A stretch of 64,000 nucleotides of DNA from Acidobacteria subdivision 2 bacterium RH1 MAG20. Its GTDB lineage: Bacteria > Acidobacteriota > Terriglobia > Terriglobales > Acidobacteriaceae. This document shows positions 14,210-23,196 of this stretch, one piece after another. Positions within the stretch are counted from its first letter, which is position 1; every line of letters starts with the position of its first letter. The stretch is from contig NFUO01000112.1 of the NCBI GenBank assembly GCA_002197545.1, positions 124,001 through 188,000 of the forward strand. The letters are read 5' to 3'. The notes beneath the pieces were generated by a model. It was not told where the DNA came from. It saw only the letters and a program-made list of their open reading frames with translations, and made no database searches. The position numbers and the translations under genes were made by a program.

Positions 14210-17122
14210 CTAGGCCGAGGCTTTACTCTTACCCGCCAACTGCCGCAGAACGTACTGCAGAATGCCGCCGTTCTGGTAGTAGAGAATCTCCTGCGGCGTA
14301 TCGATGCGCGCGGTCACGGTAAACTCGATCGTCTTGCCGAGATCCGACTCCGCGAACACGGTGATCTCCTTGCCGTCGGCAAACTTGCCATCCAGCATCG
14401 CCTTCAATTGCCCCGGAACATCTCCGACGGCAAAGACCTCTTCGCCCGTAAGGTGCAGTGACTCGGCGTTCTGTCCCGGCAGGAACTGCAGCGGAAGGAT
14501 GCCCATGCCCACCAGGTTCGACCGGTGAATGCGCTCATAGCTCTCCGCAATCACAAATCGAACTCCCAGCAGCAGCGGCCCCTTGGCAGCCCAGTCACGC
14601 GACGAGCCGGAGCCGTACTCCTTGCCCGCAAGAATCGCCAGCGGTGTTCCGCGTTCGGCGTACTTCACCGACGCGTCGTAGATCGACATCGGAACATCTT
14701 CCGGCAGAAGCCGGGTGACTCCGCCCTCGGTCCCCGGAGCCAGCTTGTTCCTCAGCCGCACATTGGCGAATGTGCCGCGGACCATCACCTCATGATTTCC
14801 GCGCCGCGAACCATAGCTATTGAAGTCGGCAGCCTTCACTCCATGCTCGATCAGGTACTTCCCAGCCGGGCCATCCTTCTTGATCGAGCCCGCCGGAGAG
14901 ATATGGTCCGTCGTCACGCTGTCGCCCAGCAGGGCCAGCACCCGCGCTCCATGGATGTCCTTCACCGGCTCAGGCTGCGCGCCCATGCCGTCGAAATAAG
15001 GGGCCTTGCGGATATAGGTGGAGTCACCCTCCCACCCATACGTATTGCCCTCAGGAAATTTCAGGTGCTGCCAGTTCTCATCGCCGTCGGTCACCGTGCC
15101 GTACTCATGCCGGAACATCTCTGAATCAATCGACGACGCCACCGTCGCCGAAACCTCGGCCTGCGTCGGCCAGATGTCCCGCAGAAACACCGGCTGGCCG
15201 TCCTTGCCCTTGCCCAGCGGCTCGGTATCGAAGTTGTGCTTGATATGCCCCGCCAGCGCATAGGCAACTACCAGCGGAGGACTCATCAGATAGTTCGCCC
15301 GGACCTCGGGCGAGATGCGCCCCTCGAAGTTCCGGTTCCCCGAAAGCACCGAGACCGCAACCAGCCCATGGTCTTCAATCGCCTTGGATACGTCGGTCGG
15401 CAGCGGCCCCGAGTTGCCGATGCAGGTCGTGCATCCATATCCGACTACCTGGAAGCGTAGCGCATCGAGATAAGGCATCAGTCCCGACTTCACAAAATAA
15501 TCGGTCACCACGCGCGACCCTGGAGCCAGCGAAGTCTTCACCCATGGCGGCGTCGAAAGCCCCTTCTCCACGGCCTTTTTAGCCAGCAGCCCGGCAGCAA
15601 TCATCACATAGGGATTCGACGTATTGGTGCACGACGTAATCGCCGCAATCACAATCGAGCCATGATCGAGATACTTCTCCGGATCGATGCCAAACCGGCT
15701 CTGGATCGAGACCGGAGGCGCTTCCATCACGGCCGTCCCGCCGTCTCCACTGCGAAGCGTAGCCACTGGAATCGTGGCCGCTTCAACCACCGGAGCCGGA
15801 ACTCCGACCTTGCTGCTGACATCGCCACGTGCGCTCGGATGGCCGCCTTCGCCCTCCCAGCGGACGAGTTGCCGGGCCACATTGCCGTTCGCATTCGGCC
15901 CCAGCAGCGACGGAAGCTGTTGCTGGAACGACGCTCCCACCTCAGGCAGCAGCACGCGGTCCTGCGGACGCTTCGGGCCTGCCACGCTTGGCCGCACCGT
16001 ATCCAGATCGAGCGAAGTCGTCACCGAATACTCCGCCTCTGGAGCATCCGGCGTATGGAACAGTCCCTGCTCGCGGTAGTAAGCCTCGACCAGAGCAATC
16101 TGCTCCTCCGTCCGTCCCGTCAGCCGCAGATAGTTCAGCGTCTCCGCGTCCACCGGGAAGAACCCGCAGGTTGCTCCATACTCGGGAGCCATATTCGCAA
16201 TCGTCGCCCGGTTGGCCAGCGGCAGCTCGGAGATACCCGGTCCATAGAACTCGACAAACTTGCCCACGACGCCGAGCTTGCGAAGCTGCTCCGTCACCGT
16301 CAGCACCAGGTCCGTCGCCGTCGTCCCTTCCTTCAGCTTGCCCGTCAGTTTGAAACCCACCACCTGCGGCAACAGCATCGAAACCGGCTGCCCCAGCATG
16401 GCCGCCTCGGCCTCAATGCCGCCGACGCCCCAACCGAGCACGCCAAGACCATTAATCATGGTCGTATGCGAGTCCGTTCCAACCAGCGTGTCGGGATACG
16501 CCGAGGCAACACTATCCGCACCGGCCTCGGTCGTGAACACGACCCGCGCCAGATATTCCAAGTTGACCTGATGGCAGATCCCCATCCCCGGCGGCACAGT
16601 CGAGAAGTTGCGGAACGCCGTCTGGCCCCACTTCAAAAATGCATACCGCTCGCGGTTCCGCTGAAACTCCATCGCGGCATTCAGGTCATACGCTCGCGTC
16701 GTTCCGAATTCGTCTACCTGCACCGAATGGTCGATCACAAGCTCGGCAGGCTGCAGCGGATTGATCTTCTCCGGATCGCCTCCCAGAGTCCGCATCGCAT
16801 CCCGCATCGCAGCCAGATCGACAATTGCGGGAACGCCGGTAAAGTCCTGCATGAGTACCCGAGCAGGCATGTAGGCAATCTCACGCGAAGGCTCGGCATT
16901 TGCGTCCCAGTTTGCCAGGAACTTGATATCGTCGGCAGTGACGGTGCGGCCATCCTCATGCCGAAGCAGGTTTTCGAGCAGGATGCGCAGCGAAAAGGGA
17001 AGCCGCGTCAGTTTGACTCCCGCATCGGCCAGCGCCTGCAGGCGGAAGATGCGGTAGCTCTTTGAGCCGGAGCTAAGGGTGGATTGGCTTTTGAAGGAAT
17101 CGGGGTGCGATTGGGTCGGCAT
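14210..17122 (-). CDS. acnA: Aconitate hydratase (AcnA/IRP1 type)
   Basis: Aconitase isomerises citrate and isocitrate in the TCA cycle using a [4Fe-4S] cluster. Recognisable segments: [83 protein letters not shown] (cluster Cys498), [15 protein letters not shown] (two more cluster cysteines), [15 protein letters not shown], and [17 protein letters not shown] in the swivel domain. At 970 residues it is longer than the usual ~890-910. The extra is a Gly/Pro/Ala-rich stretch at about residues 405-475, between the PKRPQDRV segment and the cluster loop. GGAG lies eight bases before the ATG at 17122. It is monocistronic with its own terminator. Confidence 0.97.
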   Translation of the reverse strand: MPTQSHPDSFKSQSTLSSGSKSYRIFRLQALADAGVKLTRLPFSLRILLENLLRHEDGRTVTADDIKFLANWDANAEPSREIAYMPARVLMQDFTGVPAIVDLAAMRDAMRTLGGDPEKINPLQPAELVIDHSVQVDEFGTTRAYDLNAAMEFQRNRERYAFLKWGQTAFRNFSTVPPGMGICHQVNLEYLARVVFTTEAGADSVASAYPDTLVGTDSHTTMINGLGVLGWGVGGIEAEAAMLGQPVSMLLPQVVGFKLTGKLKEGTTATDLVLTVTEQLRKLGVVGKFVEFYGPGISELPLANRATIANMAPEYGATCGFFPVDAETLNYLRLTGRTEEQIALVEAYYREQGLFHTPDAPEAEYSVTTSLDLDTVRPSVAGPKRPQDRVLLPEVGASFQQQLPSLLGPNANGNVARQLVRWEGEGGHPSARGDVSSKVGVPAPVVEAATIPVATLRSGDGGTAVMEAPPVSIQSRFGIDPEKYLDHGSIVIAAITSCTNTSNPYVMIAAGLLAKKAVEKGLSTPPWVKTSLAPGSRVVTDYFVKSGLMPYLDALRFQVVGYGCTTCIGNSGPLPTDVSKAIEDHGLVAVSVLSGNRNFEGRISPEVRANYLMSPPLVVAYALAGHIKHNFDTEPLGKGKDGQPVFLRDIWPTQAEVSATVASSIDSEMFRHEYGTVTDGDENWQHLKFPEGNTYGWEGDSTYIRKAPYFDGMGAQPEPVKDIHGARVLALLGDSVTTDHISPAGSIKKDGPAGKYLIEHGVKAADFNSYGSRRGNHEVMVRGTFANVRLRNKLAPGTEGGVTRLLPEDVPMSIYDASVKYAERGTPLAILAGKEYGSGSSRDWAAKGPLLLGVRFVIAESYERIHRSNLVGMGILPLQFLPGQNAESLHLTGEEVFAVGDVPGQLKAMLDGKFADGKEITVFAESDLGKTIEFTVTARIDTPQEILYYQNGGILQYVLRQLAGKSKASA

Positions 17123-17473
17123 GGTCTCTTCTCCAGAGGCGCGCTTCTTATAGAGCGCGAAGTAGGGGCCGTCGGCGCGGAATGCAGCGCGGACAGCAAC
17201 GGTTGAAGCCTATCAAAATTCTGCGAAAGGGGTAGGCTAGCAGCGGCCGCGGTCAGGACGACCGTGGCGAAAGCGCTTCGTGCATGGAAGACAGCCAGCC
17301 ATCGGCTCCATTCTACTTCGATTCGCCCCTGCAGCGGTAGGTGGCATTCCGGCGCCATACTTTAAACAACCTGGGCTGACCGGAGCACCTATACTCGTGC
17401 AATCATTCCTGTGACCGCCAGAAGCCTGGCGCACGTTTCCGAAAACTCCCCGTTTCCTGGAGAAGTCAAGTCA
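17123..17473. other. Divergent intergenic region acnA / MBL gene, no gene seen
   Basis: This 351-bp spacer separates the divergently transcribed aconitase and MBL-fold genes and must hold both promoters. I see no confident promoter, terminator or repeat in it. Reading frames here lack coding character. Confidence 0.5.
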
Positions 17474-18493
17474 ATGAAGCGAATCCTCGCAGCAGCACTG
17501 CTGATCGCAGCACACCTGGCCTTCGCGCAAAAGAGATCCGGCGACCTCAAGGTCTACTTCGCCGACGTCGAAGGCGGTCAGGCGACACTCTTCGTTCCGC
17601 CCAGCGGCGAAAACCTGCTCGTCGACGCCGGCTGGCCCGGCTCCAGCAATGTCGGCCACCTTGTAGAACTCTGCAAGCTCGCCGGTGTCAAAAAGATCGA
17701 TAACCTCGTCATCACCCACTACCACACCGACCATGTCGGCGGTGTCCCGGAACTGGCGGCAAAGATTCCCGTAGGCAGATTCATCGACCACGGCATCAAC
17801 AGGGAAACCGACAACAAACCAACCGTGGCCGGTTGGGAGGCTTATCAGAAAGTCCTGGCCAACGGTCACCACGCCCATCTCACGGCAAAGCCAGGCGAAA
17901 TCCTTCCCATCGCCGGAATGCGCGTCGAGATCGTCAGCGCTGACGGCAACGTCATCGACAAGCCGCTTGAGGGAGCTGGAGCCGTCAACCCGGCCTGCGC
18001 CGCCAGCATCATCAAACCGGTTGAAAACACGGAAAATGATCGCTCCGTTGGCATGATGATTACCTTCGGCAAACTTCGCATCCTCGACCTCGGCGATCTC
18101 ACCTGGGCAAAGGAGCGTCCGCTCATGTGCCCGGTCAACAAGCTCGGCAAGGTGGACGTCTACATCGTCTCGCACCACGGCTTCGACCGCAGTTCCAGCC
18201 CGGCTCTGGTTGACGCAATCGCTCCGCGCGTGGCCATCATGGATAACGGAGCCACCAAAGGCGGCGAGCCTGGAGCCTGGGAGATCATCGACCACGCTCC
18301 TGGTCTCAAGGACCTCTGGCAGCTCCACACCGTCATCCACAACGATGCCGCCCACAACGCCAGCGAGTCTCGCATCGCCAATCTTCCCGGCCCCGACTTC
18401 AACCACTACCTTGTGCTTACCGGACAGAGCAACGCCAGCTTTGCTGTAACCAACTCGCGTACCAACCAAACGGTAGAGTATCCAGCTCGATAG
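17474..18493 (+). CDS. Secreted metallo-beta-lactamase-fold hydrolase (ComEC-like MBL domain)
   Basis: The 339-residue protein has a signal peptide (MKRILAAALLIAAHLAFAQ), so it acts outside the cytoplasm. A metallo-beta-lactamase domain follows with LLVDAGWPGSSNVGH, the metal motif HYHTDHVGG (HxHxDH) at about residues 78-86, GVPELAAKIPVGRFIDHG, and VYIVSHHGFDRSSSPALVDAI, which is typical of the ComEC-type MBL branch. The substrate is unknown. ComEC-like MBL domains are often nucleases or phosphodiesterases, but that is only family knowledge. The start is the ATG at 17474, with GGAGAAG upstream and the signal peptide directly following. An ATG or GTG 63 bp upstream would put unlike residues before the signal. 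Confidence 0.88.
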   Translation: MKRILAAALLIAAHLAFAQKRSGDLKVYFADVEGGQATLFVPPSGENLLVDAGWPGSSNVGHLVELCKLAGVKKIDNLVITHYHTDHVGGVPELAAKIPVGRFIDHGINRETDNKPTVAGWEAYQKVLANGHHAHLTAKPGEILPIAGMRVEIVSADGNVIDKPLEGAGAVNPACAASIIKPVENTENDRSVGMMITFGKLRILDLGDLTWAKERPLMCPVNKLGKVDVYIVSHHGFDRSSSPALVDAIAPRVAIMDNGATKGGEPGAWEIIDHAPGLKDLWQLHTVIHNDAAHNASESRIANLPGPDFNHYLVLTGQSNASFAVTNSRTNQTVEYPAR

Positions 18494-18609
18494 TTTAGCG
18501 AGATGCAATTCACAGAATAAGGATGCCTCGATCGCACTTATGTTCGCGTGCGAAAGGCGCATCATAATCAGGGAGTACGGGTTAAGACCAGAAAGAGGAG
18601 ATTGCCGCG

Positions 18610-20151
18610 ATGCATACTTCAGAACGAAAATCAGGCAAAAGGCATCTGTTGAGTTTCACGATTTGTATCGTTATGCTCACCGGCATAGGGGCTTTTTCAG
18701 GGTGCCATAGGCAGGTAGCCGCAGGCCAGACAGCGAGCGACTCAGGTACTGATCCGGCGGATGCGAACATGGCCCCAGTAGACAACAATGTAGACAATAG
18801 CCAGTCGCAGGCCGCCACCCAGCCTCCCGCCCAGGGACAGCAGCCTATCGAGAACGAGAGCCAGCAGCAGGCCGAGCAATATCAGCAAGGGGCCCAGCCA
18901 GCCGCTCCCGCTGCCCAGCAACCCGCCCAGCAAGATCAGTCCTACGCAAACGACCAGAACGATCAGAACTATAACGATCAGAACCAGAATGATCCGAACT
19001 ACGACGATCAGGTCGATGTCGGCCAGCAGGCTGTCGAAGAAGCAGACCAGCCGCCGCCGGCGTTGCCTGTCTACGTGCAGCCCGAAGCGCCCGATCCCAA
19101 CTACATCTGGACCCCCGGCTATTGGAGCTTCGGCCCCGGCGGCTACTACTGGGTTCCCGGCGCATGGGTCGCTGCCCCCTACTATGGAGCGCTCTGGACC
19201 CCCGGTTACTGGGGTTTCTTCGGTAGCCGCTACCGCTTCTATCGCGGCTACTGGGGCCTGCACATCGGTTTCTACGGCGGTATCCCTTACGGCTTCGGCT
19301 ATACCGGCTACGGCTATCACGGAGGTTACTGGCGCGGCAACAACTTCTACTACAACCGCTCCGTCAACCGCATCAACGTAACCAGAATCACCAACGTCTA
19401 TAACCGCACTGTCGTCTTCAACAACCACACCCGCGTCGCCTACAACGGCGGAAGAGGCGGCATTCAGGTCAGGCCACGGCCTGCAGAACTGGTTGCCATG
19501 CGCGGACCGAAGACCCGGCCCATGACTGCCCAGTTGCAGAACCAACGGCAGGCGGCGCAGAACCGGCAGCAGTTTTACAACCAGAACAAAGGTCGCCCGG
19601 CCATGGCTACCGTCGCCCGGCCACTCGTCGCCGACAAAGGCATCCAGCGTCCGGTCGCCCGACCCATGCAACCGCAAGTACGTCCGGGCCAACCGAACCA
19701 GGTTCGTCCCGGACAGCCAAACCAGGTACGCCCCGGCCAGTCGAATCAAGTTCGTCCTGGGCAGCCGAATCAAGTTCGTCCTAACCAGCCTCAGATCCGT
19801 CCTGCTCAGCCTCAGGTCCGGCCTGTGAATCCGCAGGTAAGACCGGGCCAACCTCAGACGCGTCCTGTGCAGCCCCAGACAAGGCCAATGCAGCCTCAAA
19901 ACAGGCCAGTGACCCGTCCGGTGCAGCCCCAGGTGAGACCCGTTCAACCCCAGGTCAGACCTGCCCAGCCACAGGCACGACCCGTCCAGCCACAACAATT
20001 CCGGCCCACACAGCCGCAAGCAAGGCCCATGCCACAACAGAACAGGCCGCAGATGCGGCCAGCCCAGCCGCGGCCTCAACCTCAGGCACGACCGATGCAG
20101 GCTCCAAGGCCGCAAACCCGCGAAGCTCCCCGCAATGACGAGCGCCGCTAA
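18610..20151 (+). CDS. YXWGXW-repeat exported lipoprotein-like protein with long Pro/Gln/Arg repeat tail
   Basis: The 513-residue protein has an N-terminal signal with a lipobox-like FSGC (LTGIGAFSGCHRQ), so it may be lipidated. Residues ~35-150 are Gln/Asn/Asp-rich. Residues ~155-230 hold the WxPGxW-type aromatic repeats: YIWTPGYWSFGPGGYYW, GALWTPGYWGFFGSRYRFY, then a Gly/Tyr-rich part. From ~355 to the end the protein is a degenerate repeat of roughly eight residues (VRPGQPNQ, VRPAQPQ, TRPVQPQ). A GAGGAG lies nine bases before the ATG. YXWGXW proteins are abundant and uncharacterised secreted or outer-membrane proteins in this phylum. The long opposite-strand frame here is only a by-product of the repeats. 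Confidence 0.85.
   Translation: MHTSERKSGKRHLLSFTICIVMLTGIGAFSGCHRQVAAGQTASDSGTDPADANMAPVDNNVDNSQSQAATQPPAQGQQPIENESQQQAEQYQQGAQPAAPAAQQPAQQDQSYANDQNDQNYNDQNQNDPNYDDQVDVGQQAVEEADQPPPALPVYVQPEAPDPNYIWTPGYWSFGPGGYYWVPGAWVAAPYYGALWTPGYWGFFGSRYRFYRGYWGLHIGFYGGIPYGFGYTGYGYHGGYWRGNNFYYNRSVNRINVTRITNVYNRTVVFNNHTRVAYNGGRGGIQVRPRPAELVAMRGPKTRPMTAQLQNQRQAAQNRQQFYNQNKGRPAMATVARPLVADKGIQRPVARPMQPQVRPGQPNQVRPGQPNQVRPGQSNQVRPGQPNQVRPNQPQIRPAQPQVRPVNPQVRPGQPQTRPVQPQTRPMQPQNRPVTRPVQPQVRPVQPQVRPAQPQARPVQPQQFRPTQPQARPMPQQNRPQMRPAQPRPQPQARPMQAPRPQTREAPRNDERR
19669..20120 (+). repeat. In-gene tandem repeat coding for (V/T)RPxQPQ units
   Basis: The units are 21-24 bases with the words CGTCCGGGCCAACCGAACCA and variants. 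The best preserved run is at 19678-19790 (four consecutive VRPGQxNQ units), decaying downstream to CAGCCGCAGGTAAGACC-like units. The frame is kept throughout, so it expands and shrinks as a protein repeat. Confidence 0.8.
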
Positions 20152-20156
20152 GTAGA

Positions 20157-20187
20157 GAGGGCGCCCCTGAAAAAAGGGCGCCCTCTT
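20157..20187 (+). terminator. Terminator after the YXWGXW gene
   Basis: GAGGGCGCCC, a nine-base A-rich loop, and GGGCGCCCTC followed by TT: ten perfect pairs six bases after the stop codon. The T-run is short, so efficiency is uncertain. Confidence 0.75.
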
Positions 20188-20277
20188 CCGCTTTCGGCGC
20201 GATGGAACATCATCAGCCACTACAACCTGCAACTCATTTACTGCCCGCTCACCGGCGATAGGCTATGCTTTTGGGCA

Positions 20278-20739
20278 GTGACATCCGTGCTCTCCTCTCT
20301 TCCATCGCAGTTATCGCTCCAGCTTCGTTCTCCGCGCAATCTCTTTGCGATTGGGGTCGGCACCGCCGCCGTAGTGGGCATTGCGTGGTATGCCCTCAGG
20401 CGGCCCAGACCAAGCGCTGAGGAGATTGAACGGGACCGCCGCGACCTTCTCGCAACCACGGGCCGCATCACCGATGGCAGCATCACCGAGGCCCCTCTGC
20501 AGCAGGACGACTCGAACGCGATGCCGCTCATCATCGTTTACAACTACCGTATCAGCGGCGTCACCTATGAGTGCGCCCAGGACGTCACTCTGCTTACCGA
20601 TCACGTCCGCGATGTCCGCGCCGACCTTCCCATCCAGGTCCGTTACGACCCGCACAACCCGGCCAACAGCATCGTCGTCGCCGAATCCTGGAGCGGCCTG
20701 CGCCTTAGCCCGCATCCGCACGAGCACGAAACACCCTGA
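20278..20739 (+). CDS. Small single-pass membrane protein, DUF3592-like
   Basis: 153 residues. The N-terminus holds one TM helix (NLFAIGVGTAAVVGIAWYAL) followed by RRPRP, so the C-terminal domain probably faces the side opposite the positive residues' rule. The C-terminal part reads ATTGRITDGSITEAPLQQ, IIVYNYRISGVTYECAQDVTLL and LPIQVRYDPHNPANSIVVAESW. This is the pattern of DUF3592 domains (x-Y-x-Y-x-v-x-G-x-x-Y; V-x-Y-x-P-x-x-P). The function of this family is not known. The start is a GTG, and no strong ribosome site is evident. It lies 62 bp upstream of the metal exporter gene on the same strand and may be co-transcribed. Confidence 0.75.
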   Translation: MTSVLSSLPSQLSLQLRSPRNLFAIGVGTAAVVGIAWYALRRPRPSAEEIERDRRDLLATTGRITDGSITEAPLQQDDSNAMPLIIVYNYRISGVTYECAQDVTLLTDHVRDVRADLPIQVRYDPHNPANSIVVAESWSGLRLSPHPHEHETP

Positions 20740-20801
20740 TCGTGCTGCTTCAAAACTCACGGCGCATTGAACGCTGTCCAGCACCGGACTACACTAAGAC
20801 T

Positions 20802-21743
20802 ATGCACATGGTCGCCACCCCTAACCGCAAGATGCAGCGCGTCCTGCAGTTTTCCATGGGGTTGACCTTTGCTTATGTCGTCGCGACCTTTGTCTTCGGT
20901 CTGCGCGCCCATTCTCTCGCTCTCATCTCCGAAGCCGGGCACAATGTTTCGGACCTGCTCGCCATCGTCCTCTCCTTCGTCGCCGTGTACTTTCAGGCGC
21001 GGCCTGCGACCGAAGAGAAGACCTTCGGCTACCAGCGGGCCGGTGTGCTGGCTGCCTTCGTCAACGCGCTCACGCTGGTCGCGCTCTCCGCGTGGATTGC
21101 CGTCGCCGCGGTCCATCGCCTCAGCGCTCCCGTCGCCGTTCAGCCGAAGCTGATGATGTACGTTGCGGCGGCTGGCGTGGTGATGAACGGTACGGTCGCG
21201 ACCTTGCTCTGGCGCTTCTCCGGCGACGTCAACATCCGCAGCGTCTTTCTGCACATGCTCGGCGATACGCTATCTACGGCAGCGGTCATCGCGGGCGGCG
21301 CAGCCATCCTGTTTACTGGCATGACGTGGATCGATCCTGTGCTCTCGATCATTATCGCCGCCATGATTCTGTGGAGCTCGGCCGGCATCGTCCGCGAGAC
21401 GCTGAACATCCTGCTCGAAGGGACTCCGCGCAACCTGCGGCTGGGCGCGGTGCGCGAGGCCATGCAGTCGGTCCCCGGAGTGGTCAATGTCCATGACCTC
21501 CACATCTGGTCGCTCGGCTCGCAGTCCCGTGCGCTGGCCAGTCATGTCACTATCCCCGAGATGCCAATGTCTGAGTGCAGCAGCATCCTCGACGGCATCA
21601 ACTGCACCCTGCGCGACCGCTTCCACATCCACCACACCACGATTCAGTTCGAGACGACCGGCTGCGAGACCACCCACGGCTGCAGCGCCCCACCCGAACC
21701 GGAAGCGGTTGGCGCGCACAGTCATCATGGCCACACGCATTGA
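20802..21743 (+). CDS. Cation diffusion facilitator (CzcD/ZitB-like) metal exporter
   Basis: The 313-residue inner-membrane protein exports divalent metals, probably Zn2+, against H+. There are six TMs in the first ~210 residues. The metal site pair is visible: HNVSD in TM2 (SEAGHNVSDLLAI) and HMLGD in TM5 (VFLHMLGDTLSTA), both HxxxD, as in zinc transporters. The cytoplasmic C-terminal domain includes VPGVVNVHDLHIWSLGSQSRALASHV. It ends in a His-rich tail HSHHGHTH, which is probably a metal sensor. The ATG at 20802 is chosen. A GTG 60 bp upstream would add an unlike segment. Confidence 0.93.
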   Translation: MHMVATPNRKMQRVLQFSMGLTFAYVVATFVFGLRAHSLALISEAGHNVSDLLAIVLSFVAVYFQARPATEEKTFGYQRAGVLAAFVNALTLVALSAWIAVAAVHRLSAPVAVQPKLMMYVAAAGVVMNGTVATLLWRFSGDVNIRSVFLHMLGDTLSTAAVIAGGAAILFTGMTWIDPVLSIIIAAMILWSSAGIVRETLNILLEGTPRNLRLGAVREAMQSVPGVVNVHDLHIWSLGSQSRALASHVTIPEMPMSECSSILDGINCTLRDRFHIHHTTIQFETTGCETTHGCSAPPEPEAVGAHSHHGHTH

Positions 21744-21759
21744 TGTTTACGAACTTGAG

Positions 21760-21820
21760 GAGTACCCCTCCCCCTCCCGGGTACTTCAGCGTAAAATCTT
21801 TTGATTCAATACCTTATTTT
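21760..21820 (+). repeat. Left half of dispersed element F, cut by the mobile element
   Basis: GGAGTACCCCTCCCCCTCCC then GGGTACTTCAGCGTAAAATC and TTTTGATTCAATACC resemble the hairpin and CAGCGTAAA/AAAGACTTT words of 14022-14185. The remaining stem (GGCCCAGC/GCTGGGCC) is found only on the far side of the insertion, at 24107. Confidence 0.45.
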
Positions 21821-21844
21821 GGTAATAATATACTTGACTGAGTA
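21821..21844 (+). repeat. Left terminal inverted repeat
   Basis: It starts GGTAATAATATACTTGACTG and is identical over 24 bases to the complement of 24008-24031. It includes a TTGACT that can serve as the -35 box of the transposase promoter. Confidence 0.9.
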
Positions 21845-21862
21845 CGATTATCTTGCTATGCT
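21834..21862 (+). promoter_or_regulatory. Transposase promoter with its -35 inside the terminal repeat
   Basis: TTGACT (21834-21839), a 17-base spacer and TATGCT (21857-21862). The ATG of the transposase is at 21870, so the transcript would be nearly leaderless. No ribosome site is present, which agrees. Confidence 0.65.
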
Positions 21863-21869
21863 TTGATTC

Positions 21870-22427
21870 ATGGAAGCCCCTAAGACCTTACTCGAAGCCA
21901 TTCAATACTTTAGCGATGCTGAGAACTGCCGTCAGTTCATGATTGCCGTCCGCTGGGCTGATGGTATCGTGAAATGCCCTCATTGCGGCTCTGAGAAGGT
22001 CACTTATCTGGAGAAGGCCAAGGTCTACCAGTGCTACGGCAAGCACGCCAAGAGCAAGTTCTCGCTCAAGGTTGGCACTGTGTTTGAAGATTCTCCTATC
22101 GGCTTAGAGAAGTGGCTTCCCGCTTCTTGGCTGCTGTCCAATTCCAAGCATGGCATCAGTTCCTATGAGCTATCCAAGTCCATCGGCGTGACTCAGAAAT
22201 CAGCGTGGTTCATGCTGCATCGCATTCGTACCGCGATGAAAGAAGATCATGGGAATCTGACTATGGGCGGGAACTGGAGCAATCCTGTAGAGGTAGACGA
22301 AACCTTTATCTGCGGGAAGCCCCAGAACAAGCATCTGGGAATGCGCCAGCGCAAAGACAAAGCCATTGTGATGGGAATGTTGAACCGTCAGACTCGCCAG
22401 ATTCGCGCCAAGGAGGTAAGCGTTTGA
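21870..22427 (+). pseudogene. IS1595-family transposase, truncated after the first catalytic Asp
   Basis: 185 residues remain of the usual ~300. The N-terminal zinc ribbon is intact (CPHCGSEKVTYLEKAKVYQC). Then come KFSLKVGTVFEDSPIGLEKWLPASWLLSNSKHGISSYELSKSIGVTQKSAWFMLHRIR, the ISXO2-like helix-turn-helix region, and VEVDETFICGK with the first catalytic Asp. The remaining DDE-type residues and the whole C-terminus are missing. After MLNRQTRQIRAKEV the frame stops and cargo sequence begins, with no homologous remainder further on. It is therefore unlikely to be catalytically active but might still bind the ends through its N-terminal region. Confidence 0.88.
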
Positions 22428-22467
22428 CGTATGCTGAACTGACTGGGAAGGAGGAGCAGGCGACCTG

Positions 22468-22656
22468 CTAAACGGCAGGGTCGGGGGAAACGGAAACCCG
22501 TTTCCTCTTAGTATGCTTCTCTTCTTCTAGTCTCGCTTTGATCTTTGAATGAGGAACTGCAACTAGCTTCTTCATAAAATCCGTGAACTGCGCGAAGTCA
22601 CCCTGAGCATCCTTGGCGGGAGAGATCGGGAGACGCGCTTTAGGTTCAGCCTTCAT
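22468..22656 (-). CDS. Small basic cargo protein, unknown function
   Basis: 62 residues. It begins MKAEPKARLPISPAKDAQGD and continues FAQFTDFMKKLVAVPHSKIKARLEEEKHTKRKRVSVSPDPAV. The F-x-x-F-x-x-x-x-K-x-L-x-x-V-P-x-x-x-I-x-x-R core resembles small helical proteins often found near mobile and toxin-antitoxin loci, but I cannot name a family with certainty. The C-terminal half is strongly basic. It is transcribed divergently from the 159-residue cargo gene, with a 20-bp palindrome between them starting four bases before its ATG. A DNA-binding or antitoxin-like role is possible but inferred only from size, charge and position. No ribosome site is evident. Confidence 0.6.
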   Translation of the reverse strand: MKAEPKARLPISPAKDAQGDFAQFTDFMKKLVAVPHSKIKARLEEEKHTKRKRVSVSPDPAV

Positions 22657-22659
22657 CTA

Positions 22660-22679
22660 GCCGCATGATATCACGCGGC
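22660..22679. promoter_or_regulatory. 20-bp palindrome, candidate operator of the cargo genes
   Basis: GCCGCATGATATCACGCGGC: five GC pairs, one mismatched position (A opposite C), and the self-complementary TGATATCA centre, giving 18 of 20 symmetric bases. It lies between the divergent cargo genes, overlapping where the -35 of the right-hand promoter should be. Confidence 0.6.
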
Positions 22680-22699
22680 GGAAAGGCGTTCCTATGTCA

Positions 22700-22705
22700 T
22701 ATAAT
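22700..22705 (+). promoter_or_regulatory. Perfect -10 box (TATAAT) before the cargo operon
   Basis: TATAAT ends 11 bases before the ATG at 22717, so transcription would start about five bases before the coding region. There is no Shine-Dalgarno sequence, which fits a leaderless mRNA. No consensus -35 is present. The palindrome occupies that place. Confidence 0.5.
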
Positions 22706-22716
22706 TCGTCTTCCTC

Positions 22717-23196
22717 ATGTCCAGACATCCCCTCACGCGCTATGCAGTGGAAGACCTCGTGCAAGTTCGTAAGGTCGCGGGTAAACCGAAGTCAAGGGGA
22801 GTTGTTGGAGAGCTTCCCATGCTCATCGACATTCGCCGGGTGGATTCCCCTACTGTCGATCTTGCGCTTGTTTTTGAGACTCGGACGCCACGTAATCCAC
22901 TCCCAGGCGTTCCTTCCGTTAGGCGTCCATCTGCGTCTCTCGTATGGAAGGGAAACCGAATCCGTGGCATCGACTGGACAATCAAACATGAAGTCGTTCG
23001 CTATGGAGTACCGACCGGAGAGGTCATCCGAGGCTGGCATGAGCATTACTGGACAGATGAAGACGAGAGCAAGACCATCCGTGAACCAAATCCGTCACCT
23101 AGTAATGAAGATATGTCCGCGTTAATTCTGTGGTGCTGTGCAAACTGGAAGATCGAAGGAATTAAGAAGTCTCTGGGGTTGTTTAATGAAAACTGA
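22717..23196 (+). CDS. Cargo protein of 159 residues, unknown function
   Basis: A soluble protein without signal or TM. After MSRHPLTRYAVEDLVQVRKVAGKPKSRGVV, the core reads LVWKGNRIRGIDWTIKHEVVRYGVPTGEVIRGWHEHYWTDEDESKTIREPNPSPSNEDMSALILWCCANWKIE. It has a WHEHYWTDEDE cluster rich in His and acids that could bind metal or form an active site. I recognise no family with confidence. The frame overlaps the next gene by 11 bases (ATGAAAACTGA), so they are translationally coupled. The overlapping frame starting at 22694 has no such link and poorer composition. Being the first gene of a compact cargo operon behind a palindrome, it could be half of a toxin-antitoxin or defence pair, which is inference. 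Confidence 0.75.
   Translation: MSRHPLTRYAVEDLVQVRKVAGKPKSRGVVGELPMLIDIRRVDSPTVDLALVFETRTPRNPLPGVPSVRRPSASLVWKGNRIRGIDWTIKHEVVRYGVPTGEVIRGWHEHYWTDEDESKTIREPNPSPSNEDMSALILWCCANWKIEGIKKSLGLFNEN

Noticed and set aside
17008..17434. Small minus-strand frames upstream of acnA
   Set aside because: They overlap the acnA start or the divergent promoter region, lack ribosome sites and have no protein-like pattern.
19678..19800. Possible CRISPR-like direct repeats
   Set aside because: The repeats are consecutive without unique spacers, keep one reading frame and encode VRPGQPNQ units of a protein.
18742..20232. A long minus-strand frame (496 codons) opposite the YXWGXW gene
   Set aside because: It is the antisense of a repetitive, GC-rich gene. 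The plus-strand protein has a signal peptide, the YXWGXW motifs, a ribosome site and a terminator, while the antisense product is a low-complexity Leu/Arg/Val sequence.
22427..22500. Possible group II intron or frameshift splitting the transposase
   Set aside because: No second half of the transposase was found before the right terminal repeat, and the sequence lacks recognisable intron ends or a reverse transcriptase.
22694..23125. Alternative plus-strand frame of 143 residues in the cargo region
   Set aside because: It overlaps the 159-residue frame in another phase, has no link to the following gene, and its product is Ser/Arg-rich with no pattern. The frame from 22717 overlaps the DUF1828-like gene in the manner of an operon.
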